From contig JARCOQ010000006.1 of NCBI GenBank assembly GCA_029207755.1, positions 22,914,890-22,978,889 of the forward strand: a stretch of 64,000 nucleotides of DNA, given 5' to 3'. Origin of the DNA: Chamaea fasciata. Lineage: Eukaryota > Chordata > Aves > Passeriformes > Sylviidae. Within the stretch, counting starts at the first letter, position 1; every line of letters begins with the position of its first letter. Both the position numbers and the translations under genes were made by a program. Positions 36,101-44,635 of this stretch are shown piece after piece. The notes below the pieces were generated by a model that saw only the letters and a list, made by a program, of their open reading frames with translations, ran no database searches and was not told the origin of the DNA.

Positions 36101-36634
36101 TTGTGCTCATTTTATGAGGGATAGCAATTTAGTAAGTCTGGGCTGGCACTGGTGTGTTTGCTGCTTTTTATATATAGCAGTGTAGGAAGGTAAGCATAAA
36201 GGTGAGATTCAAAAACATCAGTAATTTCCCGTTTTCTTCTTGGCTTCTACAAAATAGAAGGACGAAAATCCATTTTTGAAAGAAGAGGGAATGAAAGAGG
36301 AACAGGAATGGAGGAATAGAATGAATACAATCAAGAATAATCAGGCAGCTTTTTCTCCTCTCAGATCTTCATCTTAGTTTCTGCTTTTTCCAGGTCTTTA
36401 TATCTCCAGACACTGAAAAGTCCTCCTTCAGTGTCACATCCGAGGACTTAATGCTGATTCCCTGACTCTCACATGCACATGTACTTGACTGCGAACCTTT
36501 TTCATACTTTCTATATGTTTGATGAGAATTGAAAGTGACGGCATTGCAAGTAGTTTACATGTTGAAGCTTCTTTTTCTTGTTTCATAGGTTCACAGAAAT
36601 AAAACCAGGCTGCCTGAAAGTCATGCTGAATTGA
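10915..36634 (+). CDS. N4BP2: N4BP2, NEDD4-binding protein 2 (whole spliced CDS, 16 coding exons)
   Basis: Joining the sixteen exons listed below gives 5352 coding bases (1783 codons plus TGA), with every intron GT-AG and every phase matching. Domains in order: CUE (residues about 43-86); P-loop polynucleotide-kinase domain (Walker A 472-479, STDD 496-499, DNTN 539-542, to about 600); a long acidic and Ser-rich low-complexity middle; a conserved helical segment about 1097-1135; a CUE-like segment about 1539-1580 with the MFP signature at 1546-1548; DUF1771 about 1629-1695; SMR about 1704-1783 with LDLHGL (1704-1709) and TGRG (1742-1745). From family knowledge, the human protein binds NEDD4 and BCL3, its CUE binds ubiquitin, the central domain has 5'-polynucleotide kinase activity, and the SMR domain has nicking-nuclease activity. 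The start ATG (10915) is chosen because the basic N-terminus MPRKRK matches the family and an in-frame TAA lies upstream at 10846. Confidence 0.97.
12972..14202 (+). CDS. N4BP2: N4BP2 coding exon 2: end of CUE, linker, Walker A
   Basis: It encodes residues 73-482 and enters in phase 1 after CCCTACAG. It completes the CUE domain ([12 protein letters not shown], residues 73-84). A long, Ser/Gln-rich, apparently disordered linker follows. The exon ends inside the kinase domain just after the Walker A motif GVPGSGKS (472-479). The preceding 220 intronic bases happen to stay open in the same frame, so a naive reading places the start near 12752; the splice acceptor and the CUE join rule that out. 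The polyproline run that I recall just before the kinase domain in the human protein is absent; the corresponding stretch is Gln/Ser-rich (QSQQQ). Confidence 0.95.
15061..15185 (+). CDS. N4BP2: N4BP2 coding exon 3: kinase core
   Basis: It encodes residues 483-524 (125 bases), entering in phase 2 after TCTTTCACAG and leaving in phase 1 before GTGAGA. It carries the STDDYF motif (496-501), typical of the P-loop polynucleotide-kinase family that includes T4 PNK, and the LGEAHDWN segment (514-521). Confidence 0.95.
16336..16424 (+). CDS. N4BP2: N4BP2 coding exon 4: kinase core
   Basis: It encodes residues 525-554 (89 bases), after a TTTTTCAG acceptor and before GTTAGT. The conserved IIIDNTN (536-542) and WEMKPYV (546-552) motifs identify it. 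The following intron (16425-19153) carries the best-preserved CR1 element in the window. Confidence 0.95.
17754..18927 (-). mobile_element. CR1 LINE, 5'-truncated, with broken reverse-transcriptase ORF
   Basis: This is an antisense CR1 retrotransposon copy inside N4BP2 intron 4. Its 3' end lies at the left, where the CR1-type octamer tail appears as two tandem TCACAGAA units (17754-17769). Reading the minus strand, reverse-transcriptase features are clear: a VSLTSVPGK stretch near the 5' end, motif A (YLDFSKAFD) about 18710-18740, and the catalytic F-A-D-D box encoded at 18460-18471. These pieces fall in different frames separated by frameshifts and stops, so the copy is dead. The 5' end stops abruptly at a TA microsatellite (18927-18960). 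It is about 1.17 kb against several kb for a full element. No clear target-site duplication was seen. Confidence 0.95.
18927..18967. repeat. TA/CA microsatellite at the CR1 5' junction
   Basis: Alternating TA repeats are followed by a perfect palindromic block at 18946-18963 (ACACATATATATATGTGT). The block could extrude as a cruciform. It sits exactly at the truncated 5' end of the CR1 copy and may mark the integration site. Confidence 0.85.
19154..19230 (+). CDS. N4BP2: N4BP2 coding exon 5: kinase C-terminal part
   Basis: It encodes residues 555-579 plus two bases (77 bases), after TTATTCAG and before GTAAGA. The conserved [12 protein letters not shown] stretch (564-575) identifies it. The following intron carries an old plus-strand CR1 remnant. 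Confidence 0.94.
19868..20290 (+). mobile_element. Old, diverged CR1 LINE fragment
   Basis: Scattered words match the sense CR1 3' region as I remember it. In order they are a GCAAATTTGCAGGTGG word near 19895, a TTTGCCCAGAGTG word near 20130, CAACCTGATGTAGTTG near 20192, CTTCCAGAGGTCCCTT near 20245 and a TTTTGTGATTTTATA tail near 20273. The order and spacing fit a single heavily mutated insertion in N4BP2 intron 5. Boundaries are approximate. Confidence 0.65.
20966..21121 (+). CDS. N4BP2: N4BP2 coding exon 6: end of kinase domain
   Basis: It encodes residues 580 (last base) to 631 plus two bases (156 bases), after TTCATAG and before GTTAGA. The [10 protein letters not shown] motif (582-591) is strongly conserved in the family. 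If the donor is skipped, the frame runs 16 further residues to a TAG at 21171-21173 and passes over an AATAAA at 21153-21158. Confidence 0.93.
21693..21853 (+). mobile_element. Possible remnant of an endogenous-retrovirus LTR
   Basis: The segment opens with a TGTCGTGGCTCAGG-like start and closes with CCAAAACTAGGACACA. Both resemble the TG...CA termini of avian ERV LTRs as I remember them. Only about 160 bases remain, against several hundred for a typical LTR, so it would be internally deleted. It contains no coding sequence. No convincing flanking target duplication is visible, so the call is tentative. Confidence 0.4.
22403..24711 (+). CDS. N4BP2: N4BP2 coding exon 7: large disordered middle exon
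   Basis: It encodes residues 632 (last base) to 1401 in one 2309-base exon, after GTCTTTCAG and before GTATGA. Most of it is acidic, Ser/Glu-rich and apparently disordered. Conserved islands stand out: two Trp-Pro motifs 81 residues apart (GDWPV 808-812 and GYWPV 889-893), each followed by a Gln-Arg then basic cluster; a DFALLW segment; a TFVEESEL stretch; and a helical segment LCKLFES...[13 protein letters not shown]...LLLDS (about 1097-1133) that looks UBA/CUE-like. The end ([25 protein letters not shown]) is very well conserved. Confidence 0.96.
26114..26199 (+). CDS. N4BP2: N4BP2 coding exon 8
   Basis: It encodes residues 1402-1430 (86 bases), after TTCCACAAG and before GTCAGT. The [20 protein letters not shown] stretch is nearly invariant in the family, as I recall it. 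The role of this conserved block is not known to me. Confidence 0.94.
26906..26948 (+). CDS. N4BP2: N4BP2 coding exon 9 (43-base microexon-like)
   Basis: It encodes residues 1431-1444 plus one base ([14 protein letters not shown]), a short, strongly basic then Ser-rich linker. The acceptor is TTTATTTAG and the donor GTATGT. Phase 0 in and phase 1 out fit both neighbours. Skipping it would shift the frame of the rest of the protein. Confidence 0.88.
27947..28182 (+). CDS. N4BP2: N4BP2 coding exon 10
   Basis: It encodes residues 1445-1523 (236 bases), after GTCCTGCAG and before GTATGG. The first half is a variable Ser/Lys-rich linker. The second half carries the conserved [17 protein letters not shown] and ISEEIAMQE segments. 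Confidence 0.93.
29592..29710 (+). CDS. N4BP2: N4BP2 coding exon 11: first half of the second CUE-like domain
   Basis: It encodes residues 1524-1562 plus two bases (119 bases), after TTCTGGGTAG and before GTAAGA. The [21 protein letters not shown] segment has the MFP and following hydrophobic spacing of CUE domains. The preceding intron contains a 100-codon open frame (29335-29637) that shares only its tail with this exon and is not a separate gene. Confidence 0.92.
31026..31164 (+). CDS. N4BP2: N4BP2 coding exon 12: second half of the CUE-like domain
   Basis: It encodes residues 1563-1609 (139 bases), after CCTTTACAG and before [25 protein letters not shown] completes the CUE-like fold; a Ser/Lys-rich linker follows. 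The next intron is only 102 bases (31165-31266), the shortest in the gene. Confidence 0.93.
31267..31452 (+). CDS. N4BP2: N4BP2 coding exon 13: DUF1771
   Basis: It encodes residues 1610-1671 (186 bases), after TTCTTACAG and before [19 protein letters not shown] (1627-1639) and the following Lys/Gln-rich helix, ending in AAFYAHQ, start the DUF1771 region that precedes SMR domains in this family. Confidence 0.95.
33104..33170. repeat. (ATT)n trinucleotide microsatellite
   Basis: An uninterrupted run of about 22 ATT units (67 bases) in N4BP2 intron 13. It is pure enough to be length-polymorphic. It encodes nothing. Confidence 0.98.
33665..33833 (+). CDS. N4BP2: N4BP2 coding exon 14: end of DUF1771, start of SMR
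   Basis: It encodes residues 1672-1727 plus one base (169 bases), before GTAAGG. It carries [13 protein letters not shown] and the SMR motif [11 protein letters not shown] (1704-1714). The acceptor (ATGAATAAAG|GG) has a poor polypyrimidine tract, yet phase and protein continuity place it firmly here. Confidence 0.94.
35683..35806 (+). CDS. N4BP2: N4BP2 coding exon 15: SMR core
   Basis: It encodes residues 1728-1768 plus two bases (124 bases), after CTGTTGCAG and before GTGAGT. It contains the SMR TGRG loop (1742-1745), followed by [13 protein letters not shown]. These residues form the nucleic-acid-facing part of SMR domains in other proteins. Confidence 0.96.
36589..36634 (+). CDS. N4BP2: N4BP2 last coding exon (16)
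   Basis: It encodes residues 1769-1783 ([15 protein letters not shown]) and the TGA stop at 36632-36634, after TTTCATAG. The sequence matches the conserved SMR terminus, so the protein is not truncated. Confidence 0.96.
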
Positions 36635-39600
36635 GGAGTTGCGGAAAGTGGAATAAAGAAACTGAGGTGTCAGATGACTGCCGGGTAGCAGAAAAAAACT
36701 CCCATGTTTTGAACAACTGCACTGGTATTTTGTAATCTGTTTTAAAGGATGATATTTTATTAGAACTAGTCTCAATTTACAGCAAGTGGATTTGTCAGTA
36801 TGTTTCCAATAAATTTTTGTGTGGAATAGATCCTTTTTTGAATCTGCAAAAGGAAGATACTTTAAAGGATTTTAAGTCTCAGAAATGCAGATTAATAATT
36901 TTGCTGGGAAATATATTACATTTTTAAGGGAAGTTAAAGTGTAATTTTTAATATAACTGTCTTCTTAGCGTACCTAATCTGCCTTTTGACCCTTGCACAT
37001 TTTGATTGCTGTGGCTTCTGTACCTCTAAAATGTATTATCTTGTACAGTGTTATTTTGTAATTCAGAACTTTGTGGTAAGCCCTTCAGAAGAGCAGAAGA
37101 GAGGCTGAAACTGGGCACTACTGGTATTTCAAATCCAGTTATATCTGGGTGCTGAGTATTTCCAGGTTTCTTCAAAAAATCTGGTGTCTTTTTATGGTTA
37201 TGGTGGGTTTTTGGTGGTTATGTTATGATGGGTTGACCAGTTCTATTATCCTTACTTCATTCTAAACTTCTCCAAATATTGGAGGAAGTTGCATATGAAT
37301 GGCCTGTGCATTAAGGCCAGCTTTGTGTTTGGTAATTGGGCAGATTTAGTGTTATCTCTTAAAGGGAAAAACACAATGGTGTTATTCAATCTCTTTTGGA
37401 GATCCACCTACTGGATTAAAATTGTTTTCTTGTTTTGCGGCTTTTTAAATGCAGCAAATGTGTTACTGTTTCCCTTTACAAGTGTCTAATAGTGATGTCT
37501 TCATTCTCTGTGTATTGTTTGGTGATTTCCTTGTAGAAAATATGATCATGAGACATTTTAAATGTATTTTTAACATCAAAGTGAATGCCAATATTGCAAT
37601 AGTAATTGCCTAACTGGAAAATCTGGGAGTGCCAAAGTTACTCTGATTTTGGTGGTGTTGCATCAGCATCTAGAAATATCTGTGTAAAAAACCAAAACGA
37701 TATGAAACAAACCCAAATGAAACCCTTCAAAAATTAAATATAAACGTCTGTACTTAGGCAAGTGTTTCCAGCAAACAATCAGAATATTTTTTTAATAGAA
37801 ATATCTTCTAGAATGCACTGCTATTTTTATTTACATCTTTGCCTCCTGAAAGGCATATGAATTTTTGTTCTAAGGCTTTTTCAGAACAGGTGTGAGTTGT
37901 GTATTAGGAATAATACTAATGGATTAAGGATTAATGTGAGGAATTTTTAAGTTTTTAACCACTTTGCAGTAAATTTTATCCAGGAACTACATGCACACAG
38001 TATTTGTATATGAATCCATATGTGTGTGCAAGTTCTGCAATTTGTATGCGTGAGTACTAATAAACAAAGAACTTCTGTGAGAAAAGCTGTCCACAGAAAT
38101 AGGTTTCACTTGAAATGTGTCTGTATAAGTTGCTGACAGGCTGAAAGACATGATATTTCCTGAATATATCTGTATTTACTCTAATACATACACAGTGAAT
38201 ATGATGTATGATAGACGTAAAAATGAGTTTTTCGTGCTTCAAGAGATACAGTAATCTTTTCCTGGTGATTTCAAGTGGAAGAACAGCTCAAGTAATACTT
38301 AATCAAAGGGACTCTTTCTATAATAATAGACTGCCATAATAAGTTTCATATTTTTGTGGGTAGTTAGTTCATCTGAATTGTGTCCTTTCTCTGTTTCCTT
38401 CTCTCTGCACTGCTCTGGGAATCAGTGGGTGAAATACAAAAGATCAGTGGTCCCCAAACTGCACTAACAGAACTATTTCTGCCACTGTATGATGTCCTGT
38501 GTGGTGAAGCCCCCACTCCATCCTCTGTGACAGTGCCTAAAATAGACTGAGATCCATCTAGGCACTTGGCCTCAAGACAGTAGTTCAGACTGTCACCTGT
38601 ACAGGGTTGCAAATGCTAGAATTGTCTCAGTGGTGCCAAAATCTTTGTTTTGGACCAAGGAACTTCCTTCTGTTCCTGTATAGGTTTTCCTTAGTGCTGC
38701 TGTTTATAACAAATGGAGTTGCTGCTCTCTGGGACAGCTCTTTGCAGTATAGTCCCTGTTGGTTTGCCTGAGTGGCTGTTGTGCGTTGAGCTGCTTGGGT
38801 TCCCAAGCCTTACAGGGATGTGCTTGTGAACAAGGAAGTGCCAGCACTTCTGGTTGTTTTGGGAGGCAGCCTGCTTCACTCAGCATATTCACACCATTCC
38901 CGACATGGACGAAGACAGCTTAGATTTTAGTTCAAAAGACAAGCAGAAAAACTTGTCATCTTGCCCATCTGTTCATCATAATCTAGTTGACAACTTTACC
39001 CTGGAGATGAGAAACACAGCTTTTTGCCTTCTTCTGGCTTAGCAAGTGGATGGTGATGATTGCAGTTGACTCTCACTTCCCCAGAAAATGGCTCTGACCA
39101 ATGTGCTCAGGAATATTTTTGAAGTCGCCACTTCCTGAGGAGCCTCTTTCAAAATTACCACTGCACGCTAAAAGTGCAAGCTTAAGGAGACAAAAGAGAT
39201 TAAATAATTAAAAGTGCATAAACAGTCTCTGGAAGTGGGCTAGGGCTTTTCAGAAAGGAGCTGTTCCTGGTGAGCTTCAGTGTCCTTTCATATTATTTCT
39301 TCATCTCTTAGTTCTATTTGGATAAACACATTAAAAATGTTCAGGGTAAAATCAGCTCTACCCAGTGCTAGGAGAATTTTTCTCCAGTCTGTCAAAGTCA
39401 GCAGAGAAATACACAGCTCATGAACAGTTTGGAATTCTTTACTCTTTTCCTCTCTTCATTGGCCTTCATTGGGGTACAGGTTGAGGTTCACTAGCATACT
39501 CTGAATGCCTTGCCTGGTGTAGACTGGTCATTCACCTAGCGTCTGGACTATGATAGAGGTGATGGCTTAAAATCGTAACACTGGCAGAACCAATCTTTCC

Positions 39601-40815
39601 TCTCTTGAAAATAATGGCAAAGCCTCTATCAGCTTCAGCAACTCAAAATGAAGCATTGCAGAGAACTCAAAATGAGTTCTCTGAGACAGAGAAAATATGA
39701 TGATGCCCTGAAGGATCTCAAGCACAAGCTTAAAAGTTGTGTTGAGCTGGATACAGAATAGGTCAGAAGATCAGTCAGTGCACAGAGTTAAAAATAAGTG
39801 GAGTTTTATCAGTAAGGATCTCCATGCTACTTGCCACTATTCCAGAGAAACAACACTGGAGTTCTTGTATTTTTCTGACTGATTTTATAATGTATTCTGG
39901 GATGAATTCTTTGAAATATAATAATTTCAAAATGGTATTTTAAAGTAGGTTACATTTCAGAAGTTCCAGCCTTTCTGATGTCTCTTGCAGTTACATCGGT
40001 GAGAATCCTGAGGTATTGTGTAAATTATGTATCATCTTATACTTAAAATAGCAGTATTGCCACCAGCACTCAGAAATAATGTGCAATTGTTAAAATACCT
40101 ATTTTGTGTACCACTTTCTATTCTATTCTTTGACAGCATGTGATTGTGATGAATGGTAGCCTTTAATATGTGACTTTTTCTGTCTTTTACAAAACATTTT
40201 AATAGTTATCCCAAGTTTTAATTTAGGAAAATTATAAATTTTTAATATATGAAATTAATGTTCATGCTAACACTGATGAGTGATCTTTAGAGTAAAAAAA
40301 AAAAAAAAAGGCCAGAGATGCAATGAAGAAAGTTGTTTGAAGTAATGTGACTGTTGAAAAGTATTTCAGTTGATTGTGAAAGTAGTAGGGCAAAAATTTA
40401 TTTTTAAAAATATTTCAGGATACCTTGACAATACTTAATGACTTTGGCTTTTGCTTTTAATATCATATGGTACATCCCCCATCAAAACCCAACCAAAGCC
40501 CAACTGTTCATACTATTTCAGCTAAATAAACTCTGCAAAGGATTAAATGACTAGATGTGAATATGCATGTGAAAACACCTAGTATTGCAGCTACCAATTG
40601 TAAAAGCTGTTAGGACCAGTACACTGGAAGATACAAATTTCTATTTTAAAATTAAAATAAAAATTGATTTTTTTTTATTTGTATAAAGTTGCACTTTTGC
40701 TGTTAACTATAATTTTGGTTTTTTACTGAAATAGTTTTGTAATTTGCATTTAGAATTTCTATATGAAAAGGAATTTACAAAATCTAGTTTAATAAAGGAT
40801 TTTTGTCACAAGTAT
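36635..40815 (+). other. N4BP2: N4BP2 3'UTR (extent inferred)
   Basis: After the stop there are about 4.2 kb of AT-rich DNA without recognisable exons, consistent with the long 3'UTR I recall for mammalian N4BP2. AATAAA signals occur at 36652, 36808, 38059, 40525, 40656 and 40791. The last is followed within about 30 bases by a T/GT-rich stretch (about 40810-40835) and is the best candidate for the distal end. 36808 is a candidate proximal site giving a 3'UTR of only about 200 bases. Transcript data would decide. Confidence 0.55.
40791..40796 (+). terminator. N4BP2: Candidate distal polyadenylation signal AATAAA
   Basis: A canonical hexamer followed by TTTTTGTCAC and then a TTCTTGTCTTTCC downstream element. 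No further strong signal with a clear downstream element was seen just beyond it. Confidence 0.5.
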
Positions 40816-43439
40816 AGCCTTCTTGTCTTTCCTTGGAAAACTATGTTTCAGCTTGTATCAAATTTTTTCAAATAGTAGTCTTGGAGTTCTGCATGAAAGC
40901 CACTTGCTTGGCTTCAGGATACCATCTGTAGGGGGATGAAGCAACCATCTGCAGGGATAAAAAGGAACAGATTTGTGGCCTGAATTTCAGTGTTGCAAGT
41001 GTGAGCTGAATGCTCAAATTACTGAAAACGAGGGTCATGGTTTCAGATTTTTTTTCGCCCTGAAGTAGCTGAAGAGATGCTATTCCAGGCTAGTTAACTC
41101 GTGGGAGAGTGAGAGCAGTAGTGTATGCCAAGGGGAGGGGCAGTCTGACCACTGCAACAATGGGTTTGGGGGAGGGATGTGTTCTGGAGAGACCTCATTT
41201 ACCAAGAGGTCAGCAGGGGCAGTGAGAGGCCGGATCCTGAGGGAGCACAATGCTGTACCGTGGTGGATACAGAGCTAGTAAGCCTGGCTTTTCCCAAGTC
41301 TGCCCCATTCCGGTCAGGTGCAGGTGTTTTCCTGTGTATTGTCCTGAAAGTGTGGAATGACACTGAGACCAAAGTGCTGGCTGGAGTCTAACCTATTTTA
41401 TTAGGTAAGTTTGATGACAGCTTGCTGTGACCCAAGATGACTCCTGCAGAATCATTCCTATGGCTTCATTGTCTTGCAGCTTGGGTTGGCTGCAGAAACA
41501 AGTCAGACTTGTGCATTTCCACAGCAAAGCCCTAACTCATAAGCTGTTCAACAGAGCAGGGAAAACAGGTTTTGGGAATACATGAAAGCTTGGCAGATGC
41601 TGGTTTAAATGTGACGTGGCTGATCCTGAGCCATGGTTATTAGACCACAGCATTGGTAAATATCTTGTTGGTTGTGTGCTCCTTCCTTACAGGACTCCCT
41701 GCTCTGGCAGTGTGGCTGAAGATCCTGCTTGAACATTAGTCTCTCAAACTGTGATGTTTTAAAGTGAAGGTACTGCTGCTGGACTTGCCTTCTGTCTTGA
41801 GGCAGCTAAACTCCTACTCTTGCTAAAACAGTCCATCCTGACTCAGCTTCTGTTTCAGTTCATTCCCTTTTTTTCCTGAGTGCTGGGATTGTCTTGAGCG
41901 CCTCTATGCTTCCAGCTGGGAGTTTGCTCTTCAAAAGCACCCTGGGGATTTCTGAGTCGGTCTCCTTATTTAAATAAGAGTAATAGGATATTGTACTCTG
42001 CCCTTACTTAGGAAAATGATTTGAACTTTAGGACTGAAAACTGTAATGTGGTAAAATAAAAATACTGATTGAGACAAACCGTTTTTCAGCTCAAATTATT
42101 GAAGCATAATTAAATGTGTCTGCTGGTAGAATGTGTCAGGTAGCTTGACAATAGGTGGTGCCCTTGCCAATGGCATAGAGTGGTGGTGGCAGCAGTTCTT
42201 ACTGTGCCCCTACCGGAGCAGAGTTGTTTCTCTGTATGACAGGTGCTAAAGGATGTTATTACACATCATGTGCTGTTCATTTTTTCCTCAGAGGGAGAAT
42301 ACTGTATTTGGAGTATTATTTTGGTGAATTTTTTTCTTCTTCACAGATGGGTGGGGTAGAGCTGGTTTTCAAGATATACTTGCTGCTCTGTGCTAGAGAT
42401 GGGCAAGACAAGATCATTTTTGCATGCAGGTTTGAAGATGGTAGTGTTGAGGTTTCTCTATCAGCTACCCTGGGTTAGTTTTGTAGGTTGGATGCTTGGA
42501 CAGATCAGTCCGTTTGGAGACTGACATAAAGGCATTGTGCTGTTTGGTGAAGTTTTGTGCCACTGTTGCTGGTGGCAATCTTCTTGAAAACCCTGATGGG
42601 GAAGAACCCCGTTTGATGTTGCTTGACTTTCTGCGTAATGAGGCCTGGCTGGGCTAGCAGTGGCTTCTCATTAGTTGCCACTATGTGGTATGCCACTGCA
42701 TGGATCAGTGTTACTTTTGTATTGTCTTGAGAAGCAACACTCTCCTTCATAGACATCTGTGGCTAGTCATACACACTGACCAAAAGAGCAAACAGAGGAA
42801 ATCCTCTACCAGTGCCACAGATTTAATCAGTTCAGTCAGTAAATGGAGAAATGGTTGCCCTGTGAAGCTGGTCTGTGGGAGCTCTCCATAAATAGTGTTT
42901 GCTCCATGTCACCTAACTCACAAGGCATTGCCTTGGATTCCTGCCTCTAAATCAGGGTAAAAGTAGGCTTCTTCACCTGTGTGCCCCTCTTGCATTTCCA
43001 GGTTATCTCTTTTTACTGTCTTGCAGTGCCATATAAACAGGTTTGTGCATTCATCAAGATAGCCATGCAAAGCAGCTACTTTGATAGGCTATAGACAGCA
43101 GAACGTCCTTGGAGGGATGATGCACTCTGGCTGGCAGGGGGGCCTCCCTTTGGGAGCAGGTCAGGGCACCTATGTCAGGCTCCTGTTCTGAGTCTTCTTT
43201 TGGGGTAACATCTCCATGTTTATGGACTAGAAAGGAGAAACTAGCTGGTGAAGCAAGAGAGCCTGAGACTGAGCAGTATAACTATCTCTATCTCCTTCTT
43301 CAAAGCAGGAGCAAGCGGGGAAAAGCACATTCAAAACAAAACCAGCTCCTGCCTTCAGATTTCTGAGTTTCCCAAGGGGAGACCCAATGGCCTCTCCCAT
43401 AGCTGGGGCAGGAGGCCTGGTTTGTTTTCGTTCCTGACA
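40816..43439. other. Intergenic DNA between N4BP2 and the second CpG island
   Basis: No gene is recognised. Open frames are 64-84 codons long and lack domain signatures. Composition is ordinary and moderately GC-balanced. No repeat family was recognised in this stretch. Confidence 0.6.
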
Positions 43440-43860
43440 AGACGAACGCACAGTCAGCAGCACCGGCGGGGCAGGGCAAGGCCGCGGGCGCGGGGCTGGA
43501 GCATGCCCTGGGGAGCAGAGAGCAGGGTGTCTGCTCCCTCCCTGGGTGCAAGGGCGGTGAGTGCTTGGAGACTCCCCCGCGCCCGGAGCCAGGAGCTGCC
43601 CGGAGCCGCCGGTCCTGCCCGGGGGCTGCGGGGACCGGGAACGGGGAGGAGCCTCAGGGCTGCTGAGGGAACAGGCTCCCTCCGCCACCTCTCTGCTGTG
43701 ACACAGCGCAGCCCGGCGGCTCCTGGGCGCAGCCGAAGGAGGAGCCGGCGTTTCCCTCGGCGCTGCTTCCCGGCGCCAGCGTCTGCGCGGCCGGGCAGCC
43801 GCGCCGGGATCGCCCCGGCGGTTCTGAGCCCTGGGGCAGGCGGGGCAGCCTCAGGTAAGG
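43440..43860 (+). promoter_or_regulatory. RHOH: Second CpG island, candidate upstream promoter of RHOH
   Basis: About 420 bases of GC-rich, CpG-dense DNA stand isolated in AT-rich surroundings, about 2.6 kb past the inferred end of N4BP2 and 19.7 kb upstream of the RHOH start codon. A perfect-looking CAG|GTAAGG donor lies at its 3' edge (GT at 43855-43856). The 165 bases before that donor contain no ATG, as expected of a non-coding leader. Mammalian RHOH is known to have several alternative non-coding 5' exons. Assignment to RHOH is inferred from position and strand; a long non-coding RNA is an alternative. Confidence 0.55.
43690..43854 (+). other. RHOH: Candidate non-coding leader exon ending at a consensus donor
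   Basis: The exon 3' end is set by the CAG|GTAAGG donor; the 5' limit is a guess. The 256-codon open frame running through it (43248-44018) crosses the donor and the poly-A at 44003-44013, and has no recognisable domain, so I do not call it a protein. Confidence 0.45.
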
Positions 43861-43989
43861 GCTGGTTTCACAGAGGAAACAACTGGAGCCTCCTCCGCGC
43901 TTGCAGCAAAGTCACTGGCGTTAGTTTTGCATTAGATCCAGGTGGGGGAAGGAAGTGTGAATGTCAGAGGAACAGATGTGGGTTTCCAC

Positions 43990-44285
43990 GTTCTGCCTTT
44001 GAAAAAAAAAAAAATTAGCCTCTTTAAAAACAAAATAAGCACACTTCTTATGTGTTATTTATATCTCTGGTGCTAGACATAAGCAACAATTAGCTTTATT
44101 TTATAATGATCATCTAGGACAGGAGAAGGGCTTGTAGGGCTAAATACTGTGGGTATCAAGAGTGTCATGGTTTACTTCCTGGGCACTGCACACACCATAC
44201 CCTTTGAGGCAGACCAAAATCAGAGCTGAGCGAATCTGAGAACAAAACAGAAATTAGGCAGCGGAGAGAGGAGCAGCTTCTACCA
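43990..44285 (+). repeat. Direct repeat copy A
   Basis: This segment is clearly related, by eye, to 46085-46410. Shared words in the same order include GATCATCTAGGACAGGAGAA, CTAGACATAAGCAACAAT, GTGTCATGGTTTACTTCCTG and GAGGCAGACCAAAATCAGAG. Both copies start near a TTTGAAAA word. It is either a local duplication or two insertions of one dispersed family that I cannot name. Confidence 0.85.
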
Positions 44286-44474
44286 GTGGGAGAGGTCTGC
44301 CCTTAGCCCCAGGTCTGCCTTCCCTGTGATTTGCCTGTGGCAAATGTCTTCCCAGAGTGCCAGCAAAAAAACACAACCAGGCAAAGGCAGAAAGAATCTT
44401 GTTCCTTCAATGGGGCAGATGGGTATTTTGGAAATAGTGCCTGATTTAGGGGAAGAAGATTCAATTAGTTCTTA

Positions 44475-44635
44475 GTCACTGGAACAGATTGCCAGGGAGG
44501 CTGTTGGACATCCCAACACTGGCATTGTTCAAAGCCGGGTTGGTTAAGGCCTGTAGCAACCTCCTGGGGGGTTGGAACTGGATGATTTTTAAGGTCCATT
44601 CCAACCCTTAAACATTCTATGATTATTATATGATG
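44475..44635 (+). mobile_element. CR1 LINE 3'-end fragment
   Basis: This is a sense CR1 tail. It starts with CACTGGAACAGATTGCCAGG, continues through TTCAAAGCCGGGTTGG, and ends with GGGTTGGAACTGGATGAT, AAGGTCCATTCCAACCC and an ATTCTATGATTATTATATGAT terminus, which matches the CR1 octamer tail. It is non-coding and severely 5'-truncated. Confidence 0.92.

Noticed and set aside
43248..44018. 256-codon frame over the second CpG island
   Set aside because: It crosses a consensus donor and a poly-A run, has biased GC-driven composition and no recognisable domain.
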